12,788 bases of DNA from an uncultured Ligilactobacillus sp. (GTDB lineage: Bacteria; Bacillota; Bacilli; Lactobacillales; Lactobacillaceae), in NCBI GenBank assembly GCA_934215475.1, contig CAKPZY010000050.1, positions 1-12,788 on the forward strand, read 5' to 3'. The notes beneath the pieces are model-generated. The model saw only the letters and a program-made list of their open reading frames with translations, was not told the DNA's origin and ran no database searches. The position numbers and the translations under genes were made by a program. Below, piece after piece: positions 1 through 5,012 of the stretch; position 1 is the first letter of the stretch; every line of letters begins with the position of its first letter.

Positions 1-77
1 TCATTTTAATTGGCTGTTGATTAAAAGTAATTTCGCCGCTGGTAACATCAAAAAAATTAATTAATAACTTAGCCAAG
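1..77. repeat. Terminal direct repeat marking a circular molecule (first copy)
   Basis: Bases 1-77 are identical to bases 12712-12788. The overlap lies inside the exporter gene, just after its Walker A motif. Collapsing the two copies gives an open frame of 2163 nt, exactly 721 codons, from the ATG at 1657 through the junction to the stop at 12206. A biological repeat would not be expected to join a gene in frame this way. The best reading is a circular contig with assembler overlap; 77 is a common assembly k-mer size (inference). True plasmid size is about 12,711 bp. Confidence 0.93.
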
Positions 78-1657
78 GTCGATTTTCCTGAACCACTCAT
101 CCCCACGATCGTAATTTTCTCATTTGGAACAAGGTTGAAGCTAACATCTTCAAGGGCATTTTTGCCATAGCCATAACGATAATTAACATGCTGCATACTA
201 ATTGGTCCTTGCAGTTGCCTATAGTCAGTAAGTGCTCTAGATTTTTTAAATTCACTTTCGACTAAAAAAACTTCATTCAGACGATTATTAGCTACTCGTG
301 CGCTTTGTAATTTCGGTTGTAAGTTAATAATATTTTGTAGCGGTTCAATAAAGTAAGCCAATAAAGCATTGAATGTCATTAACTGACCGATCGATAAATT
401 ATTATGAATTACTAATAATGCCCCAACCCATAAAATTAACACATTTAATAATGATTGAATTACCAATTTAATGGCCTGTTGCAAGACATCTGCTTTAGTA
501 TAAGCAAGCCCTTTTTTAAGGAAGTCGGCAAATTCGGAATCGATTTTTTGATAACGCTGTTCCTCGCTATTCAAAGCTTTCACCGTTTCTATTCCGTGAA
601 TATCTTCAATAATTGAAGAATTCAAAACGGCATTACTTTCCATTTCTTTTTGATTTAAACGTTCAAATGCTTTAGCAAAGGCCAAAATAACCACCAAATA
701 AATTGGTAAGGTCGCAATAGTTAATAAGAAGAGCTTTAAACTCTGAATGGCTAGAATAATCCCCATAATAACCACAATACCGACGTCTAAAAACATTGAT
801 ATAACAGTGCTAGCCAAAGCATCAATGATTTTACTGGCATCTGAAAACCGTGAAACAATTTCACCAACTTTGCGTGTAGCAAAAAATTCCATTGGTAAAT
901 CAAAAATATGTCGAATATAACCAAGAATAATTTCAATGGACAACCGTTGTCCTAAGATAGCTAATAAGAAATTTTGGGCATAGGTAAAGATTGCTTGAAA
1001 AATATAAAAAACAATTAACCCTAAGGCAATGATTGCCAAAGTATTGCGCATATTGTTAGGAATGTATGTATCAATAACACCTTGCAGGAAATAGGAACCG
1101 ACAATGCTAATTAAAGTAATTAATAAGGCCGCTAAAACAATATTAATTATCAGTTTCTTTTGTTGTACCATATTGGGAATAAAAGAAAAAAGAGAACTTT
1201 TCTTTTGCTTAGTTGGCTGGTAAGTAGGCTTAGGCGCCATGAAGAGGGCAACCCCGGTCCATTCTTTAGCAAAATTCTCTTTAGTCATTTTTATTACTCC
1301 GACAGTATTATCCGGATCAGCAAGCAAGATATTGTTTCCTGTTACTTTATAAACAACATAGTAATGTAGTAAGTTTTTATCTTTAACAACATGCACAATA
1401 AAAGGCAAGGGTAAATCAGAAATATCAAAAAGAGACATATCAGCTTTAAGTGCTTTAGTATCAAAGCCTAATTTATTTGCCGTTTTAACTAAGCCCAATG
1501 CAGTCGTACCTTCGTTATCTGTTTTAGCAAGATTCCGTAAATAAGCTAGTGAGGTAGTTGAGCCATAGTGTTTTAAAATCATAGCTAAACAAGCAACTCC
1601 ACAATCAGCTTCATCTATTTGCGAAACATATTTAATATTTTTATTAAAAAAAGCCAT
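1..1657 (-). CDS. Bacteriocin ABC exporter with C39 leader peptidase, N-terminal 552 residues (gene continues at 12711-12206)
   Basis: This is the first part of a 720-aa peptidase-containing ABC transporter (LagD/PedD/ComA class). It exports double-glycine-leader bacteriocins across the membrane and cleaves the leader behind GG. The N-terminal C39 peptidase spans about residues 8-130, with oxyanion Gln13, catalytic Cys19 (in DEADCGVAC), His98 (LLHYYVVY) and Asp114 (LLADPD). A multi-helix ABC transmembrane domain covers about 155-440. The nucleotide-binding domain starts near 485 and has Walker A GMSGSGKST at 519-527. The start is ATG at 1657 behind AAAGGGTG; no stop occurs before base 1. Downstream of the precursors and the CPBP gene and directly upstream of the HlyD-like gene, it is well placed to process both peptides. 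Length equals the usual family length (about 715-725 aa) once the ends are joined. Family assignment is very secure; substrate assignment is by neighbourhood. Confidence 0.95.
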   Translation of the reverse strand, partial: MAFFNKNIKYVSQIDEADCGVACLAMILKHYGSTTSLAYLRNLAKTDNEGTTALGLVKTANKLGFDTKALKADMSLFDISDLPLPFIVHVVKDKNLLHYYVVYKVTGNNILLADPDNTVGVIKMTKENFAKEWTGVALFMAPKPTYQPTKQKKSSLFSFIPNMVQQKKLIINIVLAALLITLISIVGSYFLQGVIDTYIPNNMRNTLAIIALGLIVFYIFQAIFTYAQNFLLAILGQRLSIEIILGYIRHIFDLPMEFFATRKVGEIVSRFSDASKIIDALASTVISMFLDVGIVVIMGIILAIQSLKLFLLTIATLPIYLVVILAFAKAFERLNQKEMESNAVLNSSIIEDIHGIETVKALNSEEQRYQKIDSEFADFLKKGLAYTKADVLQQAIKLVIQSLLNVLILWVGALLVIHNNLSIGQLMTFNALLAYFIEPLQNIINLQPKLQSARVANNRLNEVFLVESEFKKSRALTDYRQLQGPISMQHVNYRYGYGKNALEDVSFNLVPNEKITIVGMSGSGKSTLAKLLINFFDVTSGEITFNQQPIKM

Positions 1658-1666
1658 AATTCACCC

Positions 1667-1682
1667 TTTTCTAAAGAAAAAT
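1667..1682. promoter_or_regulatory. Small palindrome in the leader of the exporter gene
   Basis: TTTTCT-AA-AGAAAA (plus-strand notation) is a perfect inverted repeat with 6-bp arms and a 2-nt centre, lying immediately upstream of the exporter Shine-Dalgarno sequence. It could be a protein-binding site or a weak mRNA hairpin. No function can be assigned. Confidence 0.3.
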
Positions 1683-1690
1683 GAACATCT

Positions 1691-1706
1691 TAGGCTTTTA
1701 AGCCTA
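1691..1706. promoter_or_regulatory. Palindrome between the CPBP gene and the exporter gene
   Basis: TAGGCTT-TT-AAGCCTA is a perfect 7-bp inverted repeat with a 2-nt centre in the 160-bp gap between the immunity-like gene and the exporter gene. The 2-nt centre suits a dimeric DNA-binding protein better than an RNA hairpin. Whether it controls the transport genes is unknown. Confidence 0.35.
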
Positions 1707-1718
1707 CTACAAAGTTTG

Positions 1719-1757
1719 GTATTAAGATGGTTACAAAACCCAATACCTAATACCCAA
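1719..1757. repeat. GGTATT repeats and inverted repeat in the exporter leader
   Basis: Read on the minus strand, two GGTATT units lie 7 bases apart (GGTATTAGGTATT), and a TAATACC about 20 bases downstream can pair with the first unit in a 7-bp stem. The block sits in an otherwise gene-free gap within an operon whose other joints are tight. It may be a leader hairpin or a regulator site. I see no good promoter here. Confidence 0.3.
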
Positions 1758-1817
1758 CCATTTTTAGAGAAACCAAGTAATTCAGATCTTTAATTTTTGT
1801 AAACTAACATACTATTT

Positions 1818-2396
1818 TTAAAAAGCTGAAGTGATAACAATTAACATATTATAAACGGAATGTAATAAGATATTGGATCTAATTGATTTAGTTTTTTCTA
1901 AAACAAAAAACAATGCCAAAGAAAATAAAACATAATAAAAGAACATAATTATATTTGAAGGAGAATGAATTATTGAAAATATCACAGAGGAAAAAGTAAT
2001 GCCAATCAATTTATGCTTAAAAATACTGGGTAGATAAAATCTGAACATTAATTCTTCTGACACAGGCCCAAATAAAACAACATATGGCAAAAATATGCCA
2101 AATACTTTTGTTGATGAAAGAAAATCATCGTTGCTGTATTGACCTGTGATATAAATTCCAACTCCTTGAATGCCAACAAAAAGAATGGCTATAAGGAATA
2201 TATAGATATACGTACTAAAATTTAGCCTAGAAGGTTTTATTTGTTTTATATATTGGTAAATATACAAAGTAAAACAAATATAAATTAGCAATGCCACACC
2301 TAAAATAGCATAAAAACTGATATTTAGTTTACTTAATCCCAATAAAATTAATTGTATTACAGATGAAAACAAAAAGATTTTTAAAAAATTTAACAT
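1818..2396 (-). CDS. CPBP (CAAX/Abi) intramembrane protease, probable bacteriocin immunity protein
   Basis: A 192-aa, very hydrophobic protein with about six membrane segments. All three CPBP motifs are present: EELMFR (EExxxR) at about residues 114-119, FSIIH (FxxxH) at about 140-144, and HSVYN (HxxxN) at about 179-183. The glutamates and histidines expected in the active site are therefore intact. Proteins of this family act as self-immunity factors beside class II bacteriocins, for example in plantaricin and sakacin 23K clusters (established). Position directly after the two precursor genes supports that role here. The start is ATG at 2396 with AAGGA 10 nt upstream. A hairpin with a U-run separates it from the beta-like precursor, so it is probably expressed at a lower level than the peptides. 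Lactococcin G itself uses an unrelated small immunity protein (LagC), so this combination is unusual. The family is secure; the immunity role is inference. Confidence 0.85.
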   Translation of the reverse strand: MLNFLKIFLFSSVIQLILLGLSKLNISFYAILGVALLIYICFTLYIYQYIKQIKPSRLNFSTYIYIFLIAILFVGIQGVGIYITGQYSNDDFLSSTKVFGIFLPYVVLFGPVSEELMFRFYLPSIFKHKLIGITFSSVIFSIIHSPSNIIMFFYYVLFSLALFFVLEKTKSIRSNILLHSVYNMLIVITSAF

Positions 2397-2412
2397 TTTA
2401 TATTGTCCTTAT

Positions 2413-2453
2413 ATAAAAAAGAAGTTACCACTTTTTTATTAGCTGTAACTTCT
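2413..2453 (-). terminator. Hairpin with U-run between precursor genes and immunity/transport genes
   Basis: Read on the minus strand, AGAAGTTAC (2453-2445) pairs perfectly with GTAACTTCT (2428-2420) across a 16-nt loop and is followed by TTTTTTAT. This is an intrinsic terminator shape, or an mRNA-stabilising 3' end, placed just after the beta-like precursor stop. Partial read-through would give much peptide message and less immunity and exporter message. Confidence 0.65.
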
Positions 2454-2463
2454 AATTGTGAAT

Positions 2464-2622
2464 TTATTTATGCTTCTTTACAGAACTATAAAATCCCTTC
2501 CAAACCCCTCGTGCAAAATCATAAATAGGCTGTGCAAGGCCAACCCAGCCCAGCTTACCGCCTCCAGATATTCCAGAAAGTTCACTAGTTGTTAACGATT
2601 GATATTGATCCAAATTTTTCAT
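2464..2622 (-). CDS. Two-peptide bacteriocin precursor, beta-like (lactococcin G-beta / enterocin 1071B relative)
   Basis: A 52-codon gene with start ATG at 2622 and stop TAA at 2464. Residues 1-21 form a double-glycine leader with the usual LTTSELSGISGG ending (pattern LS..EL..I.GG). The predicted mature peptide is residues 22-52, 31 aa, cationic at its end (VKKHK). Numbered from the cleavage site it has K2, G4, W5, P11, Y13, F15, G18, K21 and G22. From memory, lactococcin G-beta has the same residues at the same numbers without a gap, including the G18xxxG22 helix-contact motif (PAYEFIKGFGKG there, PIYDFARGVWKG here). It starts six bases after the alpha-like gene stop, behind AAGGGG, so the two are translated together in the expected one-to-one arrangement. 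It lacks the longer lysine/tryptophan tail of lactococcin G-beta. Bacteriocin precursor: high confidence. Family membership: good, by eye only. Confidence 0.88.
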   Translation of the reverse strand: MKNLDQYQSLTTSELSGISGGGKLGWVGLAQPIYDFARGVWKGFYSSVKKHK

Positions 2623-2628
2623 AATATG

Positions 2629-2793
2629 TCACCCCTTAATTGCCGAAGATCCTTTGCAAAACCAATATAGGCCTTTGCCAGCTATTTTCCCAAGTTGATA
2701 GAATACATTATGCTTATCTGATCCTCCTACTACAGAGACAAGATCGTTATCAGACAAAACTTCATATGCATCTAAACTCACATTTTTTCTCAT
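2629..2793 (-). CDS. Two-peptide bacteriocin precursor, alpha-like (lactococcin G-alpha / enterocin 1071A relative)
   Basis: A 54-codon gene with start ATG at 2793 and stop TGA at 2629. Residues 1-24 are a double-glycine leader ending LSDNDLVSVVGG. The mature part, residues 25-54 (30 aa), contains VFYQLGKIAGKGLYWFCKG. G11 and G15 of the mature peptide form a GxxxG, followed by Y19-W20 and K23. From memory, lactococcin G-alpha has G7xxxG11, Y15-W16 and K19 at the same spacing, and enterocin 1071A also has VF before the GxxxG and KG after YW. Odd points: the peptide is about nine residues shorter, lacks the basic RINRKKKH-type tail, and has one cysteine (mature C22). The ribosome binding site (GAAAGAAG, about 10 nt upstream) is modest; in-frame extension upstream meets a stop at once, which fixes the start. 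It is first in the operon, about 57 nt from the -10 box. The alpha/beta naming follows the proposed homology. Confidence 0.87.
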   Translation of the reverse strand: MRKNVSLDAYEVLSDNDLVSVVGGSDKHNVFYQLGKIAGKGLYWFCKGSSAIKG

Positions 2794-2849
2794 AGTCGCA
2801 TGCTTCTTTCATAAGAAATTTTTAAAAAACTAAAGTAATTCTTAATGTT

Positions 2850-2878
2850 ATTATAATCCTTTATTTAATTAGAATAAA
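2850..2878 (-). promoter_or_regulatory. Promoter of the bacteriocin operon
   Basis: On the minus strand a perfect -10 box TATAAT (2855-2850) is preceded at 17 bp by a poor -35 (TTTATT, 2878-2873). This leaves a 5' leader of about 50 nt before the first precursor. The weak -35 suggests help from an activator or modest constitutive use. No PlnC-type direct repeats are seen. Confidence 0.55.
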
Positions 2879-2902
2879 GATAATTTTCAAAACTAATTTT
2901 TA

Positions 2903-2920
2903 CTATGTTTCCTTACATAG
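2903..2920. promoter_or_regulatory. Operator-like inverted repeat upstream of the bacteriocin promoter
   Basis: CTATGT-TTCCTT-ACATAG has perfect 6-bp arms and a 6-bp centre, about 25 bp upstream of the -35 region of the bacteriocin promoter and just before the recombinase-site repeat. It might bind a regulator or the recombinase. Function unknown. Confidence 0.35.
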
Positions 2921-2933
2921 CCAACGAAAAAAT

Positions 2934-2960
2934 AGGGTCCATAATACAGTAATGGACCCT
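2934..2960. other. Candidate tyrosine-recombinase core site (9-9-9 inverted repeat)
   Basis: AGGGTCCAT and ATGGACCCT are perfect 9-bp inverted arms around the 9-bp centre AATACAGTA. Two inverted arms flanking a 6-9 bp crossover region is the architecture of tyrosine-recombinase core sites. The site is about 100 bp upstream of a tyrosine-recombinase gene and lies between two cargo modules. Half-site matches occur at 5463-5470 (AATGGACC) and 10210-10217 (GGGTCCAT). Function is inferred from form and position. Confidence 0.45.
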
Positions 2961-3004
2961 CGAAAAAGTTGCTAAATCAGCCTCTAAATGATAAGCTAAA
3001 AAAC

Positions 3005-3063
3005 AAGGGGCGAAAATAACCACAAAGATATAAAAATAGCCCCTAAAAAAGGGGCGTTTTTTT
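3005..3063 (+). promoter_or_regulatory. Leader with competing hairpins and U-run before the recombinase start
   Basis: AGGGGC (3006-3011), GCCCCT (3039-3044) and AGGGGC (3050-3055) are three segments of which the middle one can pair with either neighbour. Pairing of the second and third gives a compact hairpin followed by seven Ts that end at the start codon, an intrinsic terminator shape. The same third segment holds the only Shine-Dalgarno candidate (AGGGG, 9 nt before ATG 3064). The hairpin could block both transcription and translation, while pairing of the first two would release both. It may instead simply be the terminator of whatever lies upstream. Confidence 0.45.
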
Positions 3064-3651
3064 ATGGAACAAAAAGTGTTACCGATCAAAGATTCCAATG
3101 TTTTAACCCAAGTCCAACGGTGCTTACAAGAAGATTTTAAAGCCGGGACCCGTAACTACACCATTTTCCAAGTTGGCAAAGCAACTTTGTTGCGGGTCAG
3201 TGACATTCTAAGGCTGAAACGGGCCGACGTCTTCGACGAACAGGGTAACGTGCATCTCAACGCATATCTCCACGACCAAAAGACGGGCAAAGCCAACCAT
3301 TTATACTTAAAACCAATCGTAGGCGATTTATTAGCCTATCAAAACTGGTTGCAACAAGAGAATTTAGTCTCGCCTTGGCTTTTTCCGTCCCTGCAGCACC
3401 CCGAAAAACACATCACAGAAAAACAATTTTATAAAATAATGTGTAAAGTGGGTGATCTCTTAGGTTTGGACTATTTAGGCACACACACCATGCGCAAAAC
3501 CGGCGCTTACCGTGTCTATGTCCAATCTAACTACAATATTGGACTGGTCATGCACCTGCTTAATCACAGCAGTGAGGCCATGACACTCGCTTATTTAGGC
3601 TTAGATCAAGCTAGTACCGAAGAAATGTTAGATAATATTGATTTTGGATAG
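3064..3651 (+). CDS. Single-domain tyrosine recombinase/integrase (plasmid type)
   Basis: A 195-aa protein containing only the catalytic domain of the phage-integrase family. Candidate active-site residues are R44 (LLRVSDILRLK), K73 (DQKTGK), H141 and R144 (GTHTMRKTGAY), H168 (LLNHSS) and the nucleophile Y177 (LAYLGLD). The N-terminal SAM-like core-binding domain of full integrases is absent. Such short versions of about 190 aa are common on plasmids of lactic acid bacteria. It would cut and rejoin DNA at inverted-repeat core sites, either resolving multimers or exchanging modules. The repeat at 2934-2960 is the obvious candidate target. The start codon follows a hairpin that hides its ribosome binding site. 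No excisionase or phage gene is nearby, so a resolvase-like role is more likely than phage integration. Family is secure; substrate is inferred. Confidence 0.9.
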   Translation: MEQKVLPIKDSNVLTQVQRCLQEDFKAGTRNYTIFQVGKATLLRVSDILRLKRADVFDEQGNVHLNAYLHDQKTGKANHLYLKPIVGDLLAYQNWLQQENLVSPWLFPSLQHPEKHITEKQFYKIMCKVGDLLGLDYLGTHTMRKTGAYRVYVQSNYNIGLVMHLLNHSSEAMTLAYLGLDQASTEEMLDNIDFG

Positions 3652-3694
3652 CATGAGTGTTTTTAAGCAAATACCAGAACAAAGTAATTAATTT

Positions 3695-3868
3695 ATGGAG
3701 AAACAAAAACCTACTAAAGCAATCTTACTTTTAAAAGAACTTCAGCTACTTGCACAATTCTTTATTCAGGTTTTTCCAATTGCCAAATCATTAGACAATA
3801 TAAATATATTTTGTTATATTCAACGCGTAATAATTTGTATCATGAAAGAAATAAAAAATGAAACTTAA
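3695..3868 (+). other. Doubtful 57-codon reading frame in the gap after the recombinase gene
   Basis: An ATG at 3695 opens 57 codons (MEKQKPTKAILLLKELQLLA...) that end at 3868, just inside the next gene. The first 30 codons look protein-like, with a leucine-rich amphipathic stretch. There is no convincing ribosome binding site, and its end runs through the promoter of the next gene. It may be a remnant or chance. The rest of the gap 3652-3857 holds only that promoter. Confidence 0.2.
3792..3820 (+). promoter_or_regulatory. Promoter of the secreted-protein operon
   Basis: TAGACA (3792-3797) and TATATT (3815-3820) are separated by exactly 17 bp, close to the sigma-A consensus, with an AT-rich spacer. 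The -10 box ends about 38 bp before the start codon at 3858. Confidence 0.55.
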
Positions 3869-4484
3869 TAATTTTCTGCTTATAAGTACTACTGTTTTAG
3901 CTCTAGGTGTGTTAGGTGGAACATCAGCAAATACTTTTGCTGATGAAACCGACGAGAACAATGCTATAAGTTCACAACAAAAAAGTTCCCCTAATATATC
4001 GCAAAGCTTAGCCGATACTGCTAATACATATATCTCATTTAATGAACAAAGACGGGAATTTATAGTACAAGATAATCTAGCCAAAGTGGTCTCACCTGAA
4101 GAATTTAATGCGGTAAAAGCACAGCTTGCTGCAACTAATGCACAAATTAATCAAGCAACGCTAACCAATCCTAATACCCAAGTTATTGCTCCTGATAATA
4201 CTGAATATAGTATAAAGGGACAAAATAATATGGGTGTAATTTTAAAAGCTGGAAAAACCGCTATTAAATTTCATTGGAATTATGCGCGTATTTATTTAAG
4301 CAAAGCTACTTTACGGACAGCAGTTAGTGTAGGTGTCGTTGTAGGCGGTGTATATGCCCCCTCAAGGGTTGTACAGGTTGCCTGTGGTATCGCAGGCTTA
4401 AATGTTAATAAAATTACCAGTGGAATTTGGTTTGACTATAATTATTTTACGAAGGTGTTACCAGTAAATGCAGGACTTCAATAA
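3858..4484 (+). CDS. Sec-exported protein of unknown function
   Basis: A 208-aa protein with a clear Sec signal peptide: KLNN, a hydrophobic core at about 6-21, and likely cleavage at TFA-DE after residue 28. Residues 29-110 are polar and helical-looking. Residues 122-208 contain alternating small hydrophobic residues (for example TAVSVGVVVGGVY) and end with GIWFDYNYFTKVLPVNAGLQ. I recall similar endings in small secreted proteins of lactobacilli but know no function. There is no LPXTG or lipobox, so it is probably released or loosely bound. The gene overlaps the following two-TM gene by 17 nt, so the products probably act together. A Sec-exported antimicrobial or surface factor with a membrane partner is one possible reading, not shown. 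Start ATG 3858 is set by the signal peptide; its Shine-Dalgarno (GAAAG) is weak. Confidence 0.8.
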   Translation: MKLNNFLLISTTVLALGVLGGTSANTFADETDENNAISSQQKSSPNISQSLADTANTYISFNEQRREFIVQDNLAKVVSPEEFNAVKAQLAATNAQINQATLTNPNTQVIAPDNTEYSIKGQNNMGVILKAGKTAIKFHWNYARIYLSKATLRTAVSVGVVVGGVYAPSRVVQVACGIAGLNVNKITSGIWFDYNYFTKVLPVNAGLQ

Positions 4485-4659
4485 ACTAATTAACAATGCA
4501 TTATCAATTCTTGGATTAATCTTTCTTATACTTATTTGTATTTCGTTTTTTTACCCAAATATCCTAAGTGGTTTGTATCAAACAGGACCTAAGTTAATTA
4601 TATTAATAATTTTTATTGGAATTGTCATTCACGATATGATAAAAAATAAAAGGACTTAA
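4468..4659 (+). CDS. Small two-TM membrane protein coupled to the secreted-protein gene
   Basis: A 63-aa protein with two hydrophobic helices (about 12-30 and 39-57) and a basic C-terminus (IKNKRT). It begins at ATG 4468, 17 nt before the upstream stop, with GAAGGTG about 10 nt before it, so it is probably translationally coupled. Size and topology resemble small immunity or partner proteins of secreted bacteriocin-like factors, but no family motif is visible. The pair ends at the terminator at 4705-4741. Function unknown. Confidence 0.65.
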   Translation: MQDFNKLINNALSILGLIFLILICISFFYPNILSGLYQTGPKLIILIIFIGIVIHDMIKNKRT

Positions 4660-4704
4660 GCAAAATCATTTAAAACTGTCTATAATGTCCAGGTCATGTA
4701 AAAT

Positions 4705-4741
4705 AAAAAACGTCTTCTAAAATTTTTAGAAGGCGTTTTTT
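4705..4741. terminator. Bidirectional intrinsic terminator
   Basis: A long stem (AAAAAACG-t-CTTCTAAAA pairing with TTTTAGAAG-g-CGTTTTTT) has a tiny loop and T-runs on both strands. It lies between the convergent ends of the secreted-protein operon (stop 4659) and the toxin-antitoxin operon (stop 4753), and should serve both. Confidence 0.85.
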
Positions 4742-4752
4742 GTTTTTATCTT

Positions 4753-5010
4753 TTAAGCAGGAACTAAACCTACTTTTAATTTTAGTCCCAACCCTTTAGC
4801 GTACCGGTTTAAGGTCTTTAGTGTTGGCACAGATTCCAACATTTCGAGTTTAGCTACTTGTGGCTGTTTCATACCAATTCGTTCTGCTAGTTCTTGTTGT
4901 GATACATTATTTCTAATCCGTTCGGCATATAATTCAGCCATAGTATCAATAATAAACTTTTCATCTGTTGGGATTGAAGAAAAGCTTGTTTCTAAATCTG
5001 CTAATCTCAT
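4753..5010 (-). CDS. higA: HigA-like antitoxin, XRE helix-turn-helix
   Basis: An 85-aa protein with a Cro/C1-type helix-turn-helix at about residues 32-75 (RIRNNVSQQELAERIGMKQ, QPQVAKLE). This is the DNA-binding antitoxin of HigBA-like type II systems. It neutralises the toxin by binding and represses the operon. The toxin gene lies first and its stop TAA overlaps an ATG (TAATGATG). The second ATG (5010) is chosen because AAGGAG is 7 nt upstream; the first (5013) would have a spacing of 4. The likely operator is the large palindrome at 5397-5449. The reversed toxin-first order is typical of HigBA. Confidence 0.85.
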   Translation of the reverse strand: MRLADLETSFSSIPTDEKFIIDTMAELYAERIRNNVSQQELAERIGMKQPQVAKLEMLESVPTLKTLNRYAKGLGLKLKVGLVPA

Positions 5011-5012
5011 CA

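Noticed and set aside
2913..3098. 61-codon minus-strand frame upstream of the recombinase
   Set aside because: It covers the inverted repeats and leader hairpins and overlaps the recombinase start; there is no start signal.
3064..3651. Insertion-sequence transposase or phage integrase module
   Set aside because: There are no IS terminal inverted repeats or target duplications and no phage genes. The catalytic-domain-only tyrosine recombinase is a common plasmid gene.
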